This document shows, one piece after another, positions 42,681-51,627 of a stretch of DNA of 64,000 nt. The notes below the pieces were generated by a model that saw only the letters and a list, made by a program, of their open reading frames with translations, was not told the origin of the DNA and did no database searches. The stretch lies in NCBI GenBank assembly GCA_050187175.1, contig JBFWXS010000023.1:1-64000 (forward strand). The letters are read 5' to 3'. This stretch comes from Zeimonas sp050187175. Lineage in GTDB: Bacteria; Pseudomonadota; Gammaproteobacteria; Burkholderiales; Burkholderiaceae_E. A program made the translations under genes and the position numbers. Within the stretch, counting starts at the first letter, position 1; the number at the start of each line of letters is the position of its first letter.

Positions 42681-43664
42681 CTATTCCGACCTTGCCCCGG
42701 ATTTCTCGACAACCTTCGCCCAGCGGGCGATATCGGCGGCAACCACCTGACCGAGCTCCGCCGGCGTTCCACCGCTGGGTACAAGCCCCATCTCTCTGAG
42801 CTTTACGCGAACATCCGCCATATCGATCACTTTCAGGAATGCCGCATTGAGCCTCTCGATCACCGGGGCAGGCGTTCCCACTGGGGCGAATGCCGCCCAC
42901 CAGGCATCGCTTTCATAGCCGGGTATACCGGACTCGTCGACCGTGGGAATGTCCGACATGAAGGGGGCTCTGGCCTTTCCTGTCGTCGCAAGGGCGCGGA
43001 GTTTCCCTGCTTTGATGTGCTCCCCGACCGGGGGGACGTTGGAAACCATGATCTGCACGCGTCCGTCCAATAGGTCAATGAGAGCCTGCCCGATTCCCTT
43101 GTACGGCACATGCAGGATGTCGGTATTGGTCATGCTCTTGAACAGCTCCATGCCCAGGTGTGCGTTGCTTCCATTCCCTGCGGAGGCATACGCCAAACGG
43201 CCCGGATTCTTTCTTGCGTACTCAACGAGCTCCGCTACGGAGCGCGCGGGCACCGAGGGATGCACGACGAGCACGTTGGTAACCGTTACCAGGTTCGCCA
43301 CCGGCGCAAAGTCCTTTCCCGGGTGGTAGGGCAGCTTCGCATAAAGACTCGCGACGATTGCATGAGTCGAATTGGTGCCGAAACCGATCGTGTAACCGTC
43401 AGGAACGGCCTTTGCCACCGCATTGGTGCCCAGCGTTCCTGCCGCGCCGGACAGATTCTCGATCAGAACCGGCTGGCCGAGAACGTCCGGCAACTTTTGA
43501 GCGATGAGCCGGGCGGCAATGTCGCCGCCCCCTCCGGGGGGATAAGGAACCACCCATCGTATTGGCTTGCTTGGATACGTCTGGGCAACGGCCGCTCCGG
43601 AGACCGTGAACAGCAGAGTCGAGGCACAGATCCCGAGCAGACATCTAAGAGCGGAGAACGTCAT
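42681..43664 (-). CDS. Bug/TctC-family periplasmic receptor
   Basis: A 327-residue receptor with a signal peptide ending after GAAVAQ. Family landmarks are the opening YPSKPIRWVVPYPPGGGGD, the loop VLIENLSGAAGTLG and ILHVPYKGIGQALIDLLDG. GAGG precedes ATG 43664. It presumably binds the substrate of the alpha/beta hydrolase and TauD-like oxygenase encoded in the same operon. No TctAB partners are seen. Confidence 0.93.
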   Translation of the reverse strand: MTFSALRCLLGICASTLLFTVSGAAVAQTYPSKPIRWVVPYPPGGGGDIAARLIAQKLPDVLGQPVLIENLSGAAGTLGTNAVAKAVPDGYTIGFGTNSTHAIVASLYAKLPYHPGKDFAPVANLVTVTNVLVVHPSVPARSVAELVEYARKNPGRLAYASAGNGSNAHLGMELFKSMTNTDILHVPYKGIGQALIDLLDGRVQIMVSNVPPVGEHIKAGKLRALATTGKARAPFMSDIPTVDESGIPGYESDAWWAAFAPVGTPAPVIERLNAAFLKVIDMADVRVKLREMGLVPSGGTPAELGQVVAADIARWAKVVEKSGARSE

Positions 43665-43716
43665 GGAGGCACCTCATTGGAGGACATGGCTGACGTGATG
43701 CGCGCAGAGCGCGGCA

Positions 43717-44517
43717 CTACGCGATCTTGTTCACCTTCAGAAACTCCTGGATATTTCTAAAGTACTGCCTTGGAACGGATCGAGGGCAGAAGTGCGCCCC
43801 CTGCGTCATGAGACTGAGCACCGATTTCGGAATCAGATGAGCCAGTTCGCGCGAGAAACGGGGGGGACATATCAGGTCGTCCAGCGCTGTGTTCACCAGC
43901 GTCGGCACCTGGATTCGATGGAGGTCGCGAGACCGATTGAAGCTCATCACGGCTTCGATCTTGCTGGCGACGATTTCGACCGGAGGAAAGCGCGCGATAG
44001 TCGCCTCTTCAGCGGCCTCGATCGCGTGAATGTTCTCGTCGATATAGTCCTGCGAGTACTGAAACAGCGTGCCGCAACGCACGTAGTCAGCGACCCCTCG
44101 CTCCAGTGCCTGAAGCCTGACCTGAAACAAGCGTGTGAAATAGGGGTCCGGGCTCGCCCAGCTGGAACTCGCCACCAGGCTTAGAAGCCGTTTCGGCTTC
44201 TCCAGAGCGATGACCTGACCGATGGCTCCCCCAGTCGAGTGTCCGACCAGATGGGCTCTTTCGATACCGAGCCCATCGAGTACGGCGAGCGCGTCTTCCG
44301 CCATTTGCTCAACTGAATAGCGGATACGCGACATCGTGCTTCTGCCGGCACCACGGTGGTCGTAGGTGATCACGCGATAGCTTCCAGCCAGCAAGGGGAT
44401 CTGCTCGGTCCAGAATGAAGCGTTTCCGCCCAGGCCAGGCACGAGGAGAATCGATTCTCCATCGCCTGTTACCTCGCAGGCAATCTCCGCTCCGTCGTAC
44501 ACCTTGATCGTGGTCAT
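43717..44517 (-). CDS. Alpha/beta hydrolase
   Basis: A 266-residue alpha/beta hydrolase. The oxyanion-hole region is LLVPGLGGNASFW, the nucleophile elbow is LVGHSTGGAIG, the acid lies in TALDDLICPP and the His in MTQGAHFCPRS. The layout resembles 3-oxoadipate enol-lactonase/MhpC-like enzymes. ATG 44517 starts right after the AT-rich promoter region. It is the first gene of the leftward GntR-controlled operon. Confidence 0.88.
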   Translation of the reverse strand: MTTIKVYDGAEIACEVTGDGESILLVPGLGGNASFWTEQIPLLAGSYRVITYDHRGAGRSTMSRIRYSVEQMAEDALAVLDGLGIERAHLVGHSTGGAIGQVIALEKPKRLLSLVASSSWASPDPYFTRLFQVRLQALERGVADYVRCGTLFQYSQDYIDENIHAIEAAEEATIARFPPVEIVASKIEAVMSFNRSRDLHRIQVPTLVNTALDDLICPPRFSRELAHLIPKSVLSLMTQGAHFCPRSVPRQYFRNIQEFLKVNKIA

Positions 44518-44529
44518 TTTGGTTGATTT

Positions 44530-44568
44530 AATTGTTATAACAATTGATAAATAATTATAGTAACAATT
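44530..44568. promoter_or_regulatory. AT-rich palindromic operator and promoter of the GntR-controlled operon
   Basis: AATTGTTATAACAATT (44530-44545) is a perfect 16-bp palindrome, and a third AATTGTTA half-site (minus strand) lies at 44561-44568. TATAAT on the minus strand at 44559-44554 could be the -10 box. The block is strikingly AT-rich against its surroundings. The GTTATAAC core resembles, but does not exactly match, HutC-type GntR sites. Confidence 0.65.
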
Positions 44569-44973
44569 ACGCAGGCGGGTCAATGCCGCCTTTCGCCCTC
44601 CACTTCCCGCGATACGGCTTCATCGGGCCCGGGCTTGACCCCAAGCTTTCGACAGCAGCGTGTACGCGAGTCCGGCAGTTCGTCTGGGCACCTTGCTGTC
44701 ATGCTGACGGGGAATTTCTCGACCCGATGTCACAGGCGGCCGCCCGGCTGGGCGTCTGCGTACCACGCCGATAGCCGTCCGGAAGCGTGGCGCCAGAAAG
44801 GCGCCCCCTCCGGGGTAGCCGCCGATAGCCGTCTCTGAGCGAACTGGATGGCCCGTACGCTCTGCGCGCGCCCGCCGTTCGCTACGGTTCGCTGCTAGAA
44901 CCCGAGTCGGCAGTGCGGCCACCAACGCTAAACTGACGCAGGCCGTATGATGATCATCAATTCGGGAGCACTC
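44569..44973. other. Interval without recognised gene
   Basis: About 400 bp between the divergent alpha/beta hydrolase and small membrane-protein genes. It has a 13-bp direct repeat GCCGATAGCCGTC (starting 44769 and 44822) and a GCGCCCCCTCCGGGG stretch similar to the GC-rich hairpins elsewhere. Frames are open by composition only. It may be degraded sequence. Confidence 0.4.
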
Positions 44974-45324
44974 ATGCCTGACAACATCGTGACCATCAAC
45001 TCCGAACGCGAAGTCTCGCTGCGCAAGTACGCGATGCTGGGCTACGCCATGCATCTGCTCGGGCTGATTTCGCTGATCGGCTTCGTGATCGGGCTGATTC
45101 TTGCCTACATCAAGCGCTCGGACGCCGTCGGCACCCTCTACGAATCGCACTTCAGGTGGCAGACCCGCTCGTTCTGGTGGTTCGTGTTCTGGTTCGTGCT
45201 GCTGATGGTGCCGACGCTGCTCACGATAGGCTTCATTCCGTTCTTCGTCATCGCGCAGATCTGGTTCGCATACCGGATGATCAAGGGGTGGATGCGGCTG
45301 AACGACGAGCGCAGCATCCCGTAG
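44974..45324 (+). CDS. DUF4870-like small membrane protein
   Basis: A 116-residue inner-membrane protein with about three hydrophobic segments (LLGLISLIGFVIGLILAYI; FWWFVFWFVLLMVPTLLTIG; FIPFFVIAQIWFAY). The conserved YESHFRWQTRSFW between the first two segments is typical of DUF4870-like proteins. GGGAG at 44964-44968 supports ATG 44974 over ATG 44947. It lies 46 bp before the lipoprotein gene in the same direction. Confidence 0.78.
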   Translation: MPDNIVTINSEREVSLRKYAMLGYAMHLLGLISLIGFVIGLILAYIKRSDAVGTLYESHFRWQTRSFWWFVFWFVLLMVPTLLTIGFIPFFVIAQIWFAYRMIKGWMRLNDERSIP

Positions 45325-45370
45325 CGCGCCGGCGGCAGCCCACCGGCGCCTCCCAGTCGGAGACAGCATC

Positions 45371-46084
45371 ATGACCTCCAAGCCAGCCCGCTTCGATCGC
45401 CGCCGTCTGCTGCTGGCCGCGGGCGCACTGCTGCCGGCCGCCTGCGGCGCGCCCGGTCCGCGGCCGCAGTTCGTCGCGCCGCCCGCCACCGAGCCGTCGA
45501 TCGCGCCCGTCCGTGCCGGCCAGCGCTGGCGCTATCAGGAAATCAACGTCTATAACGGCGCGCGCGGTGCCGAGATCACGGCGCAGGTCGTCGAAACCGC
45601 GCCGCAGCTGCGCGTGCGGCTCACGCGTTCCGACGGCCGGCCGCTGGACGACGAGCTGTACACGGCCCCGTGGAACGTCGTGCAGGAACCGTTCTACGAC
45701 CTCACGCAGACCTTCGCGCAGCCGCTGCCGCTACTGCCGCCGCAGCTGTCGGTCGGCGCGCAGCTGCGGCGCTCGGTGCACTACCGCGGCGCCGGCGGCA
45801 GCCGCGTCCTGTACTGGGGCGACTGGCTGACGGCGCGCGGCTGGGAGCAGCTGCGGCTGCCGGCCGGCGATTTTCTCGCGCTGCGCATCGAGCGGATGAT
45901 CAACTTCGAGCATCTGGATATCTTCCGCCAGGAGCCGCGCCGCTTCGACACGCTGTGGTACGCGCCCAGCGTGGGCCGCTGGGTGCAGCGTGAATGGACC
46001 GGCGAGTACCTGATGCCCGGCGGGCGGCGGCGGGCCGTGATGCGCGAGGACTGGATACGTTGGGAGCTGGTCGAGCACGGCTGA
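45371..46084 (+). CDS. Putative Tat-exported lipoprotein of unknown function
   Basis: A 237-residue protein. The N-terminus has a twin-arginine-like start (FDRRRLLLAAGALLPAAC) and a lipobox with Cys at residue 25, so it is probably a lipid-anchored envelope protein. The mature part is beta-rich, with Trp-Tyr-containing strands such as GQRWRYQEINVYNG and WYAPSVGRWVQREW; no enzyme motif was recognised. GGAGACAG precedes the ATG. Confidence 0.7.
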   Translation: MTSKPARFDRRRLLLAAGALLPAACGAPGPRPQFVAPPATEPSIAPVRAGQRWRYQEINVYNGARGAEITAQVVETAPQLRVRLTRSDGRPLDDELYTAPWNVVQEPFYDLTQTFAQPLPLLPPQLSVGAQLRRSVHYRGAGGSRVLYWGDWLTARGWEQLRLPAGDFLALRIERMINFEHLDIFRQEPRRFDTLWYAPSVGRWVQREWTGEYLMPGGRRRAVMREDWIRWELVEHG

Positions 46085-46148
46085 CGGAGTTGTCAACACC
46101 GCTCGGCAGTGCTGAGGACGGGGTGCAGCCCCGCGCACACGGCAGGTC

Positions 46149-46712
46149 TCAGCGCCGATCTGCATACTCCAGGCGGTATCCCTCACCCCAGCGCTTGACG
46201 TATCCGACCGACGGCGAGGGGAAATGAGCCGTGCAACAAAGCGTCGGCGTATCGCAATAGCGCTCCAGGAAGGCCCTGCGGGTGACGGCCGCCCGGCCCG
46301 GATCACTATCCCGAGAAAACGACAGTTCGGGATAGCGGGTTTGCAGCGGAACATGGATCAGGTCACCGGTCATCACCACGTCGTCGGCGGTCTTCCCGAA
46401 ACAGAAGGACACATGCCCTGCGGTGTGCCCCGGCGTCGGCAGGATCCGGACGTGATCGCCCAGTTGATAGTCGTCAGCAACGATGTCGGCCCTCCCGGCT
46501 CGGACAATCGGAAGAACGCTATCCAGATAGACCGGGTTCTCCGCCTCGGCATGTGCGACTTCGCAGGCCGAGTATTCCCGATGGTTGAATATGTATCGTG
46601 CCTTGGGAAAGGTAGGTACCCATTGGCCGTCGGCTAGTCGCGTGTTCCAACCGACGTGGTCGCCGTGAAGATGCGTACACATGACAAAGTCGATATCTTC
46701 GACCAACCATTT
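46149..46712 (-). pseudogene. Metallo-beta-lactamase-fold hydrolase, N-terminally truncated
   Basis: The frame keeps the metal motif CTHLHGDHVGWN, followed by PTPGHTAGHVSF, TGDLIHVPLQ and the C-terminal TAHFPSPSVGY of the MBL-fold hydrolase family, but lacks about the first 80-100 residues that should precede the HxHxDH motif. An in-frame TGA lies immediately upstream (about 46722), and the DNA beyond (to 46760) is AT-richer and unlike an MBL gene. A TTG at 46706 could start a short product, but the fold would be incomplete. Confidence 0.7.
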
Positions 46713-46921
46713 ATTTCAATATTGATCGGCAACGTTGCGGCTGCAACGGCAGCGCTAACCGTCGACGAGGGGTGTTCAGGCACGCGCAATCGCAGCTCTG
46801 CGCGATCAAGTTCTGGAGGCTTTACCAAGCGGCAGGCGGCCGCACGCAACCGCCCAGCGCTTCAAACTCAGTGGGGTGGGCGTTCAGCGGACATTCAGAG
46901 CCGGCCGCCGACGCTAGGGCG

Positions 46922-48178
46922 TCAATCGGCTGGCCTGTCCACGGCCGCCATCGCCTCATCCAGCCATTCGAGCCAGTGCCGCACCGGCGTCTCCGTGCCG
47001 GCCTGCAGATGCGCCAGGCAGCCGATGTTCGCCGACAGGATCCACTGCGGCTCGCCGGCCTGCAGCGCGTCGAGCTTGCGCTCGCGCAAGGCCTTGGACA
47101 GCGTCGGCTGCAGTATCGAGTAGGTGCCGGCCGAGCCGCAGCACAGATGCGCGTCGGCCACCGGCAGCACGGTGGCGCCCAGCGCAGCCAGCAGCGATTC
47201 GACTTGGCCGCGGATCCGCTGGCCATGCTGCAGCGTGCACGGCGGGTGGAAGGCCACGCGCGCGCCGCCGACGGCGGCGAGCTGCGCCCGGATATCGCCG
47301 GCCGCGTCCGCCAGCAGCGCGGGCAGCCATTCGATGGGATCGCGCGTCAGTTCGACGATGCGAGCGGCCTTGCCGGCGTAGTCGGCGTCGTGGCGCAGCA
47401 GGTGCGCGTAGTCCTTGACCATCGCGCCGCAGCCCGAGGCATTGACGACGATCGCCTCGACGCCGGCCTGCACGTGCGGCCACCAGGCATCGATATTGCG
47501 CCGCGCGTCGGCCATTGCGCCGGCCTCGTCGTTCAGATGGTGGCGGATCGCGCCGCAGCAGCCGGAGCGCGCCTCGACGATGGTCTGCACGCCGAGCCGG
47601 TCGAGCACGCGCGCAGTGGCCGCGTCTATGCCCGGCATCATCGCCGGCTGCGTGCAGCCGTTCAGGATCAGCACCTTGCGAGCGTGCTCGCGCGTGGGGC
47701 GCGCGCCTGCCGGGCGCCGCGCCGGTATCTTGTCGCGCAGCGCCGACGGCAGCAGCGGCGCGAGCGCCTGCCCGACGCGCATCGCCGGATCGAACAGCCA
47801 GCGCCGCGTCAGGCCTTCGCGCAGCACGAAGCGCATCAGCCGCTGCGCCGGCGGCCGCGCGACCTGGCGCTCGACCAGCTTGCGGCCGACGTCGACCAGG
47901 TGACCATAGTCCACGCCCGACGGACAGGTGGATTCGCAGTTGCGGCAGGTCAGGCAGCGGTCGAGATGCTCGAGCGTGGCGGCCGTCGCCGGCTTGCCCT
48001 CGACGACCTGCTTGATCAGGTAGATGCGCCCGCGCGGGCCGTCGAGCTCGTCGCCGAGCAGCTGATAGGTCGGACAGGTGGCGGTGCAGAAGCCGCAGTG
48101 CACGCACTTGCGCAGAATCGACTCGGCTTCGTCGCCTTCGGGGGTGCCCGCCAGCCAGGCGGCCAGATGCGTTTCCAT
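46922..48178 (-). CDS. glcF: Glycolate oxidase iron-sulfur subunit
   Basis: A 418-residue subunit with two [4Fe-4S] clusters: CVHCGFCTATCP near residue 21 and CLTCRNCESTCP near residue 75. Two C-terminal CCG domains follow (ARSGCCGAIRHH and AHLCCGSAGTYSIL). It passes electrons from the GlcD/GlcE flavoprotein to the membrane quinone pool during oxidation of glycolate to glyoxylate. ATG 48178 is 2 bp beyond the glcE stop. Confidence 0.94.
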   Translation of the reverse strand: METHLAAWLAGTPEGDEAESILRKCVHCGFCTATCPTYQLLGDELDGPRGRIYLIKQVVEGKPATAATLEHLDRCLTCRNCESTCPSGVDYGHLVDVGRKLVERQVARPPAQRLMRFVLREGLTRRWLFDPAMRVGQALAPLLPSALRDKIPARRPAGARPTREHARKVLILNGCTQPAMMPGIDAATARVLDRLGVQTIVEARSGCCGAIRHHLNDEAGAMADARRNIDAWWPHVQAGVEAIVVNASGCGAMVKDYAHLLRHDADYAGKAARIVELTRDPIEWLPALLADAAGDIRAQLAAVGGARVAFHPPCTLQHGQRIRGQVESLLAALGATVLPVADAHLCCGSAGTYSILQPTLSKALRERKLDALQAGEPQWILSANIGCLAHLQAGTETPVRHWLEWLDEAMAAVDRPAD

Positions 48179-48180
48179 CG

Positions 48181-49293
48181 TCAGAGCACCGCGTACATGC
48201 GGCCCGGGTTGAATACGCCGCCGGGATCGAAGGTCTGCTTCAGCCGCCGCTGCACGGCGGCATTGACCGGCCGCAACGGATGAAACACGCCGACGGTCCG
48301 GTCGCCGCCGCGGAACAGCGTCGCGCTGCCGCCGACCCGCTCGGCGGCGGCGCGGATGTCGGCGGCGTCGGCCTCGGTGCGCAGCCAGCGCAGCGCGCCG
48401 CCCCATTCGATCACCTGCCCGCCGGGCACATCGAGCGCGGGCGCCGTCGACGGCAGCGACAAGCGCCACAGCGGCTGGCTGCCATCGAAGAAGTCGTCGG
48501 TCTGTTCGCGAATGCCGTGCCACAACCGCGCCGAGTCGGCCGTGCTCAGCCGCAGCGCCATGCGTTCGCGTTCGAAGCGCGCGGCGGCCGCGTCCACCGC
48601 CGCTGCCGCACCCGACAGCCGCACCGCCAGGCCGCCGTCGTGCCAGACGGTGGCCGACAGCGGCAGCGGCTGCGCGCTCCATTCGTTCATCGCGCGCAGC
48701 GCCTCGTTCTCGTCGAGCCGCATGCGCAGCGTGCATTCGGCGGGCGGCCGCGGCAGCACCTTCAGCGACACCTCGAGGATCAGCCCCAGCGTGCCCAGCG
48801 AGCCGCACAGCAGGCGCGCCACGTCATAGCCGGCGACGTTCTTCATGACGCGGCCGCCGAAGTTCAGCGCGCGGCCGGCGCCGTCTATCATTGCCGCGCC
48901 GAGCACGAAGTCGCGCGCCGAACCGGCCCAGGCCCGCCGCGGGCCCGACAGGCCGGTCGCGACGACGCCGCCGATGGTGGCCGCCGCGCCGAAGGCCGGC
49001 GGCTCGAACGCGAGCATCTGTCCGTGCTCGGCCAGCGCCGCCTCCAGCTCGGCCAGCGGCGTGCCGCAGCGCGCGGTGACGACCAGCTCGGTAGGCTCGT
49101 AGTCGACGATGCCGCGGTAGCCGCGCGTATCGAGCTCCTCGCCGATCAGCTGCTGGCCGTAGAAATCCTTGGTGCCGCCGCCGCGGATGCGCAGCGCGCC
49201 GCCGGCGCTGGCGGCGCCGCGGATCCGGTCGCGCAGCTCGGTCAGTACGGGCGGCAGGGATTCGGCGTTCATCGTCGCAGAGTCGGCATTCAT
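48181..49293 (-). CDS. glcE: Glycolate oxidase FAD-binding subunit
   Basis: An approximately 370-residue FAD_binding_4-type subunit. The FAD-contact block is LRIRGGGTKDFYG near residue 40, followed by AATIGGVVATGLSGPRRAW and GGRVMKNVAGYDVARLLCGSLGTLG. The start could be ATG 49293 or ATG 49272, because the region is a 21-bp repeat that copies the start (MNADSAT / MNAESLP). It lies between glcD and glcF. Confidence 0.92.
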   Translation of the reverse strand: MNADSATMNAESLPPVLTELRDRIRGAASAGGALRIRGGGTKDFYGQQLIGEELDTRGYRGIVDYEPTELVVTARCGTPLAELEAALAEHGQMLAFEPPAFGAAATIGGVVATGLSGPRRAWAGSARDFVLGAAMIDGAGRALNFGGRVMKNVAGYDVARLLCGSLGTLGLILEVSLKVLPRPPAECTLRMRLDENEALRAMNEWSAQPLPLSATVWHDGGLAVRLSGAAAAVDAAAARFERERMALRLSTADSARLWHGIREQTDDFFDGSQPLWRLSLPSTAPALDVPGGQVIEWGGALRWLRTEADAADIRAAAERVGGSATLFRGGDRTVGVFHPLRPVNAAVQRRLKQTFDPGGVFNPGRMYAVL

Positions 49294-49326
49294 CGTCGAG
49301 GCGTCGGCGTTCGTCGTCGGATCAGA
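49264..49326. repeat. 3 x 21-bp tandem repeat at the glcD-glcE junction
   Basis: Units at 49264-49284, 49285-49305 and 49306-49326 share GGCRTTCRTCGTCG. The last covers the glcD stop codon (49322-49324), and two units offer an ATG for glcE. It multiplies the translational start of glcE. Confidence 0.85.
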
Positions 49327-50839
49327 AGCGCGGCAGATCGGCGAACGCGATGCGGCCGGCATGCACGTGCATCTTGCCGTACTCGGCGCAGCGGGCCAGC
49401 GTCGGAATCGCCTTGCCCGGATTGAGCAGGCCGGGCGGATCGAACGCGCGCTTGACGGCGAAGAAGGCCGCCCGCTCGTCGGGCGAGAACTGCACGCACA
49501 TCGAATTGATCTTCTCGATGCCGACGCCGTGCTCGCCGGTGACGGTGCCGCCGTATTCGACGCACAGCTCGAGGATGTCGGCGCCGAAGGCTTCGGCGCG
49601 CCGCCATTCGTCGGGGTCATTGGCGTCGAACAGGATCAGCGGATGCAGATTGCCGTCGCCGGCATGGAACACGTTCATGCAGCGCAGCGCGTAGCGTTCC
49701 TCCATGTCGGCGATGGCGGCCAGCATGCGGCCGAGCATGCGGCGCGGAATCGTGCCGTCCATGCAGTAGTAGTCGGGCGACAGGCGGCCGGCGGCCGGGA
49801 ACGCGTTCTTGCGGCCGGACCAGAACAGCAGGCGTTCGGCCTCGGAACCCGAGACGCGCAGGCCGGTGGCGCCGGCGCCGCGCAGCACTGCCTCCATGCG
49901 TTCGATCTCGTCGGCCACCTCCTCGGGCGTGCCGTCGGACTCGGCCAGCAGAATGGCCTCGGCCTGCAGGTCGTAACCGGCATTGACGAACTGCTCGACG
50001 GCCACGGCCGCCTTGCGGTCCATCATCTCCAGTCCCGCCGGGATGATGCCGGCCGCGATGATCGCGGCGACTGCATCGCCGGCCTTGATCACGTCGTCGA
50101 ACGAGGCCATGACGACGCGCGCGAGCTGCGGCTTGGGCACCAGCTTGACCGACACCTCGGTGACCACCACCAGCATGCCTTCCGAGCCGATGACCAGCGC
50201 CAGCATGTCCAGCCCCGGCGAATCGAGCGCCTCGCTGCCGAACTCCACCGCCTCGCCGTCTATCGTCAGCGCGCGCACCCGCAGCACGTTGTGCACCGTC
50301 AAGCCGTACTTCAGGCAGTGCACGCCGCCCGAGTTCTCGGCGACGTTGCCGCCGATGGTGCAGGCGATCTGCGACGACGGATCGGGCGCGTAGTACAGCT
50401 GGTACGGCGCGGCCGCCTCGGAGATCGCCAGGTTGCGGACGCCGGGCTGCACGCGCGCGATGCGCGCCAAAGGATCGATGGACAGGATGCGGTTGAACTT
50501 GGCCAGCGACAGCACCACCCCCGACGCATGCGGCATCGAGCCGCCCGACAGGCTGGTGCCGGCGCCGCGCGCCACCACCGGCACGTCGAGCTCGCGACAG
50601 GCAACGAGCACGCCGCGCACCTGCTCTTCGGTCTCCGGCAGCACGACCACCATGGGCAGCTGGCGGAACGCCGACAGCGCGTCGCACTCGTACGGCCGCG
50701 TCTGTTCCTCGCGGTACAGCACGCAGTGCGCCGGCAGGATCGCCAGCAGGCGGTCCACCACCTGCCGCTGGCGAGCCGGCGCGGGCGCGGCGGCGAGGTC
50801 GGCGAAGCGGTCTTCGAGGGCGGAGGGGGCGGCGGTCAT
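49322..50839 (-). CDS. glcD: Glycolate oxidase, FAD-linked catalytic subunit
   Basis: A 505-residue FAD_binding_4/FAD-oxidase_C protein. The FAD-binding block is VVARGAGTSLSGGSMPHASGVVLSLAKFNRI near residue 95, followed by CTIGGNVAENSGGVHCLKYG. Catalytic C-terminal motifs are NVFHAGDGNLHPLILFD and GGTVTGEHGVGIEK. It oxidises glycolate or D-lactate to the oxo-acid. ATG 50839 is chosen by homology. It is the first gene of glcDEF, divergent from the DMT permease. Confidence 0.95.
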   Translation of the reverse strand: MTAAPSALEDRFADLAAAPAPARQRQVVDRLLAILPAHCVLYREEQTRPYECDALSAFRQLPMVVVLPETEEQVRGVLVACRELDVPVVARGAGTSLSGGSMPHASGVVLSLAKFNRILSIDPLARIARVQPGVRNLAISEAAAPYQLYYAPDPSSQIACTIGGNVAENSGGVHCLKYGLTVHNVLRVRALTIDGEAVEFGSEALDSPGLDMLALVIGSEGMLVVVTEVSVKLVPKPQLARVVMASFDDVIKAGDAVAAIIAAGIIPAGLEMMDRKAAVAVEQFVNAGYDLQAEAILLAESDGTPEEVADEIERMEAVLRGAGATGLRVSGSEAERLLFWSGRKNAFPAAGRLSPDYYCMDGTIPRRMLGRMLAAIADMEERYALRCMNVFHAGDGNLHPLILFDANDPDEWRRAEAFGADILELCVEYGGTVTGEHGVGIEKINSMCVQFSPDERAAFFAVKRAFDPPGLLNPGKAIPTLARCAEYGKMHVHAGRIAFADLPRF

Positions 50840-50972
50840 GGACGAAGGCGGTGGATCAGCAGCGCAGTGTGCACCATAGCGGCGCCGACCCTCGATGATA
50901 AGAGCGATCGGGGGCAAAGATGTTTTGATTACACTGGCGGGCTCCGGGCGCCCCGCCCGCCCCGCTGCCCCG

Positions 50973-51582
50973 ATGCCTGAAGCCACCGCCCGCGAGCGCT
51001 TCGCCGGCTATCTGCTGCTCGCCGCCGGCATGTCGCTGGTGGGCGTCTACGTCGCGCTTTCCAAGCCGCTGACGGCCGCCTTCCCGGTATTCCTGCTTGC
51101 GTGGCTGCGCTTCGCCATCGCCGCGGTCGCCATGCTGCCGTGGCTGCGGCGCGGCGCCGGCGAACCGCCGCTGTCGCCGCCGCTGCTGCGCACGCTGTTC
51201 CTGCAGTCGCTGTTCGGCAACTTCCTGTTCTCGATCTTCATGCTGCACGGCGTCGCGCTGAGCTCGGCCACGGCGTCCGGCGTGATCCTGGCGACGCTGC
51301 CGGCGATGGTGGCGCTGTTCTCGTGGCTGTTCCTGCGCGAACGTCCATCGCCGCGCGTGCTGCTCGCGGTGGCGGTGGCGGTCGCCGGCATCGCGATGCT
51401 GGGGCTGGGCGGCGCGCCGGATTTCAGCNNNNNNNNNNNNNNNNNNNNNNNNNNNNNNNNNNNNNNNNNNNNNNNNNNNNNNNNNNNNNNNNNNNNNNNN
51501 NNNNNNNNNNNNNNNNNNNNNNNNNNNNGCCGCGCTGGGCATCGCCCTGGTGTCGTGGCCGCGCCGGCGCGCGCCGATTTGA
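50973..51582 (+). CDS. DMT/EamA-family transporter, interrupted by an assembly gap
   Basis: The N-terminal 152 codons (50973-51428) encode about five membrane segments of an EamA drug/metabolite exporter, including the repeat-typical GVYVALSKPL and VALSSATASGVILATLPAMVALFSWLFLRER. After the 100-N gap, 17 codons (51529-51582: AALGIALVSWPRRRAPI) complete the C-terminus, but in a different frame as spaced. Family members have about 290-300 residues, so about 120-130 are missing. ATG 50895 is a weaker start. Confidence 0.8.
51429..51528. other. Assembly gap (100 N)
   Basis: A run of exactly 100 undetermined bases, the usual placeholder for a gap of unknown size. It lies within the DMT transporter gene. 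Confidence 0.99.
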
Positions 51583-51627
51583 CACGGCCGGGCCGGCTTG
51601 GCACTCTTGCGTCCAGCCGGATAACTG

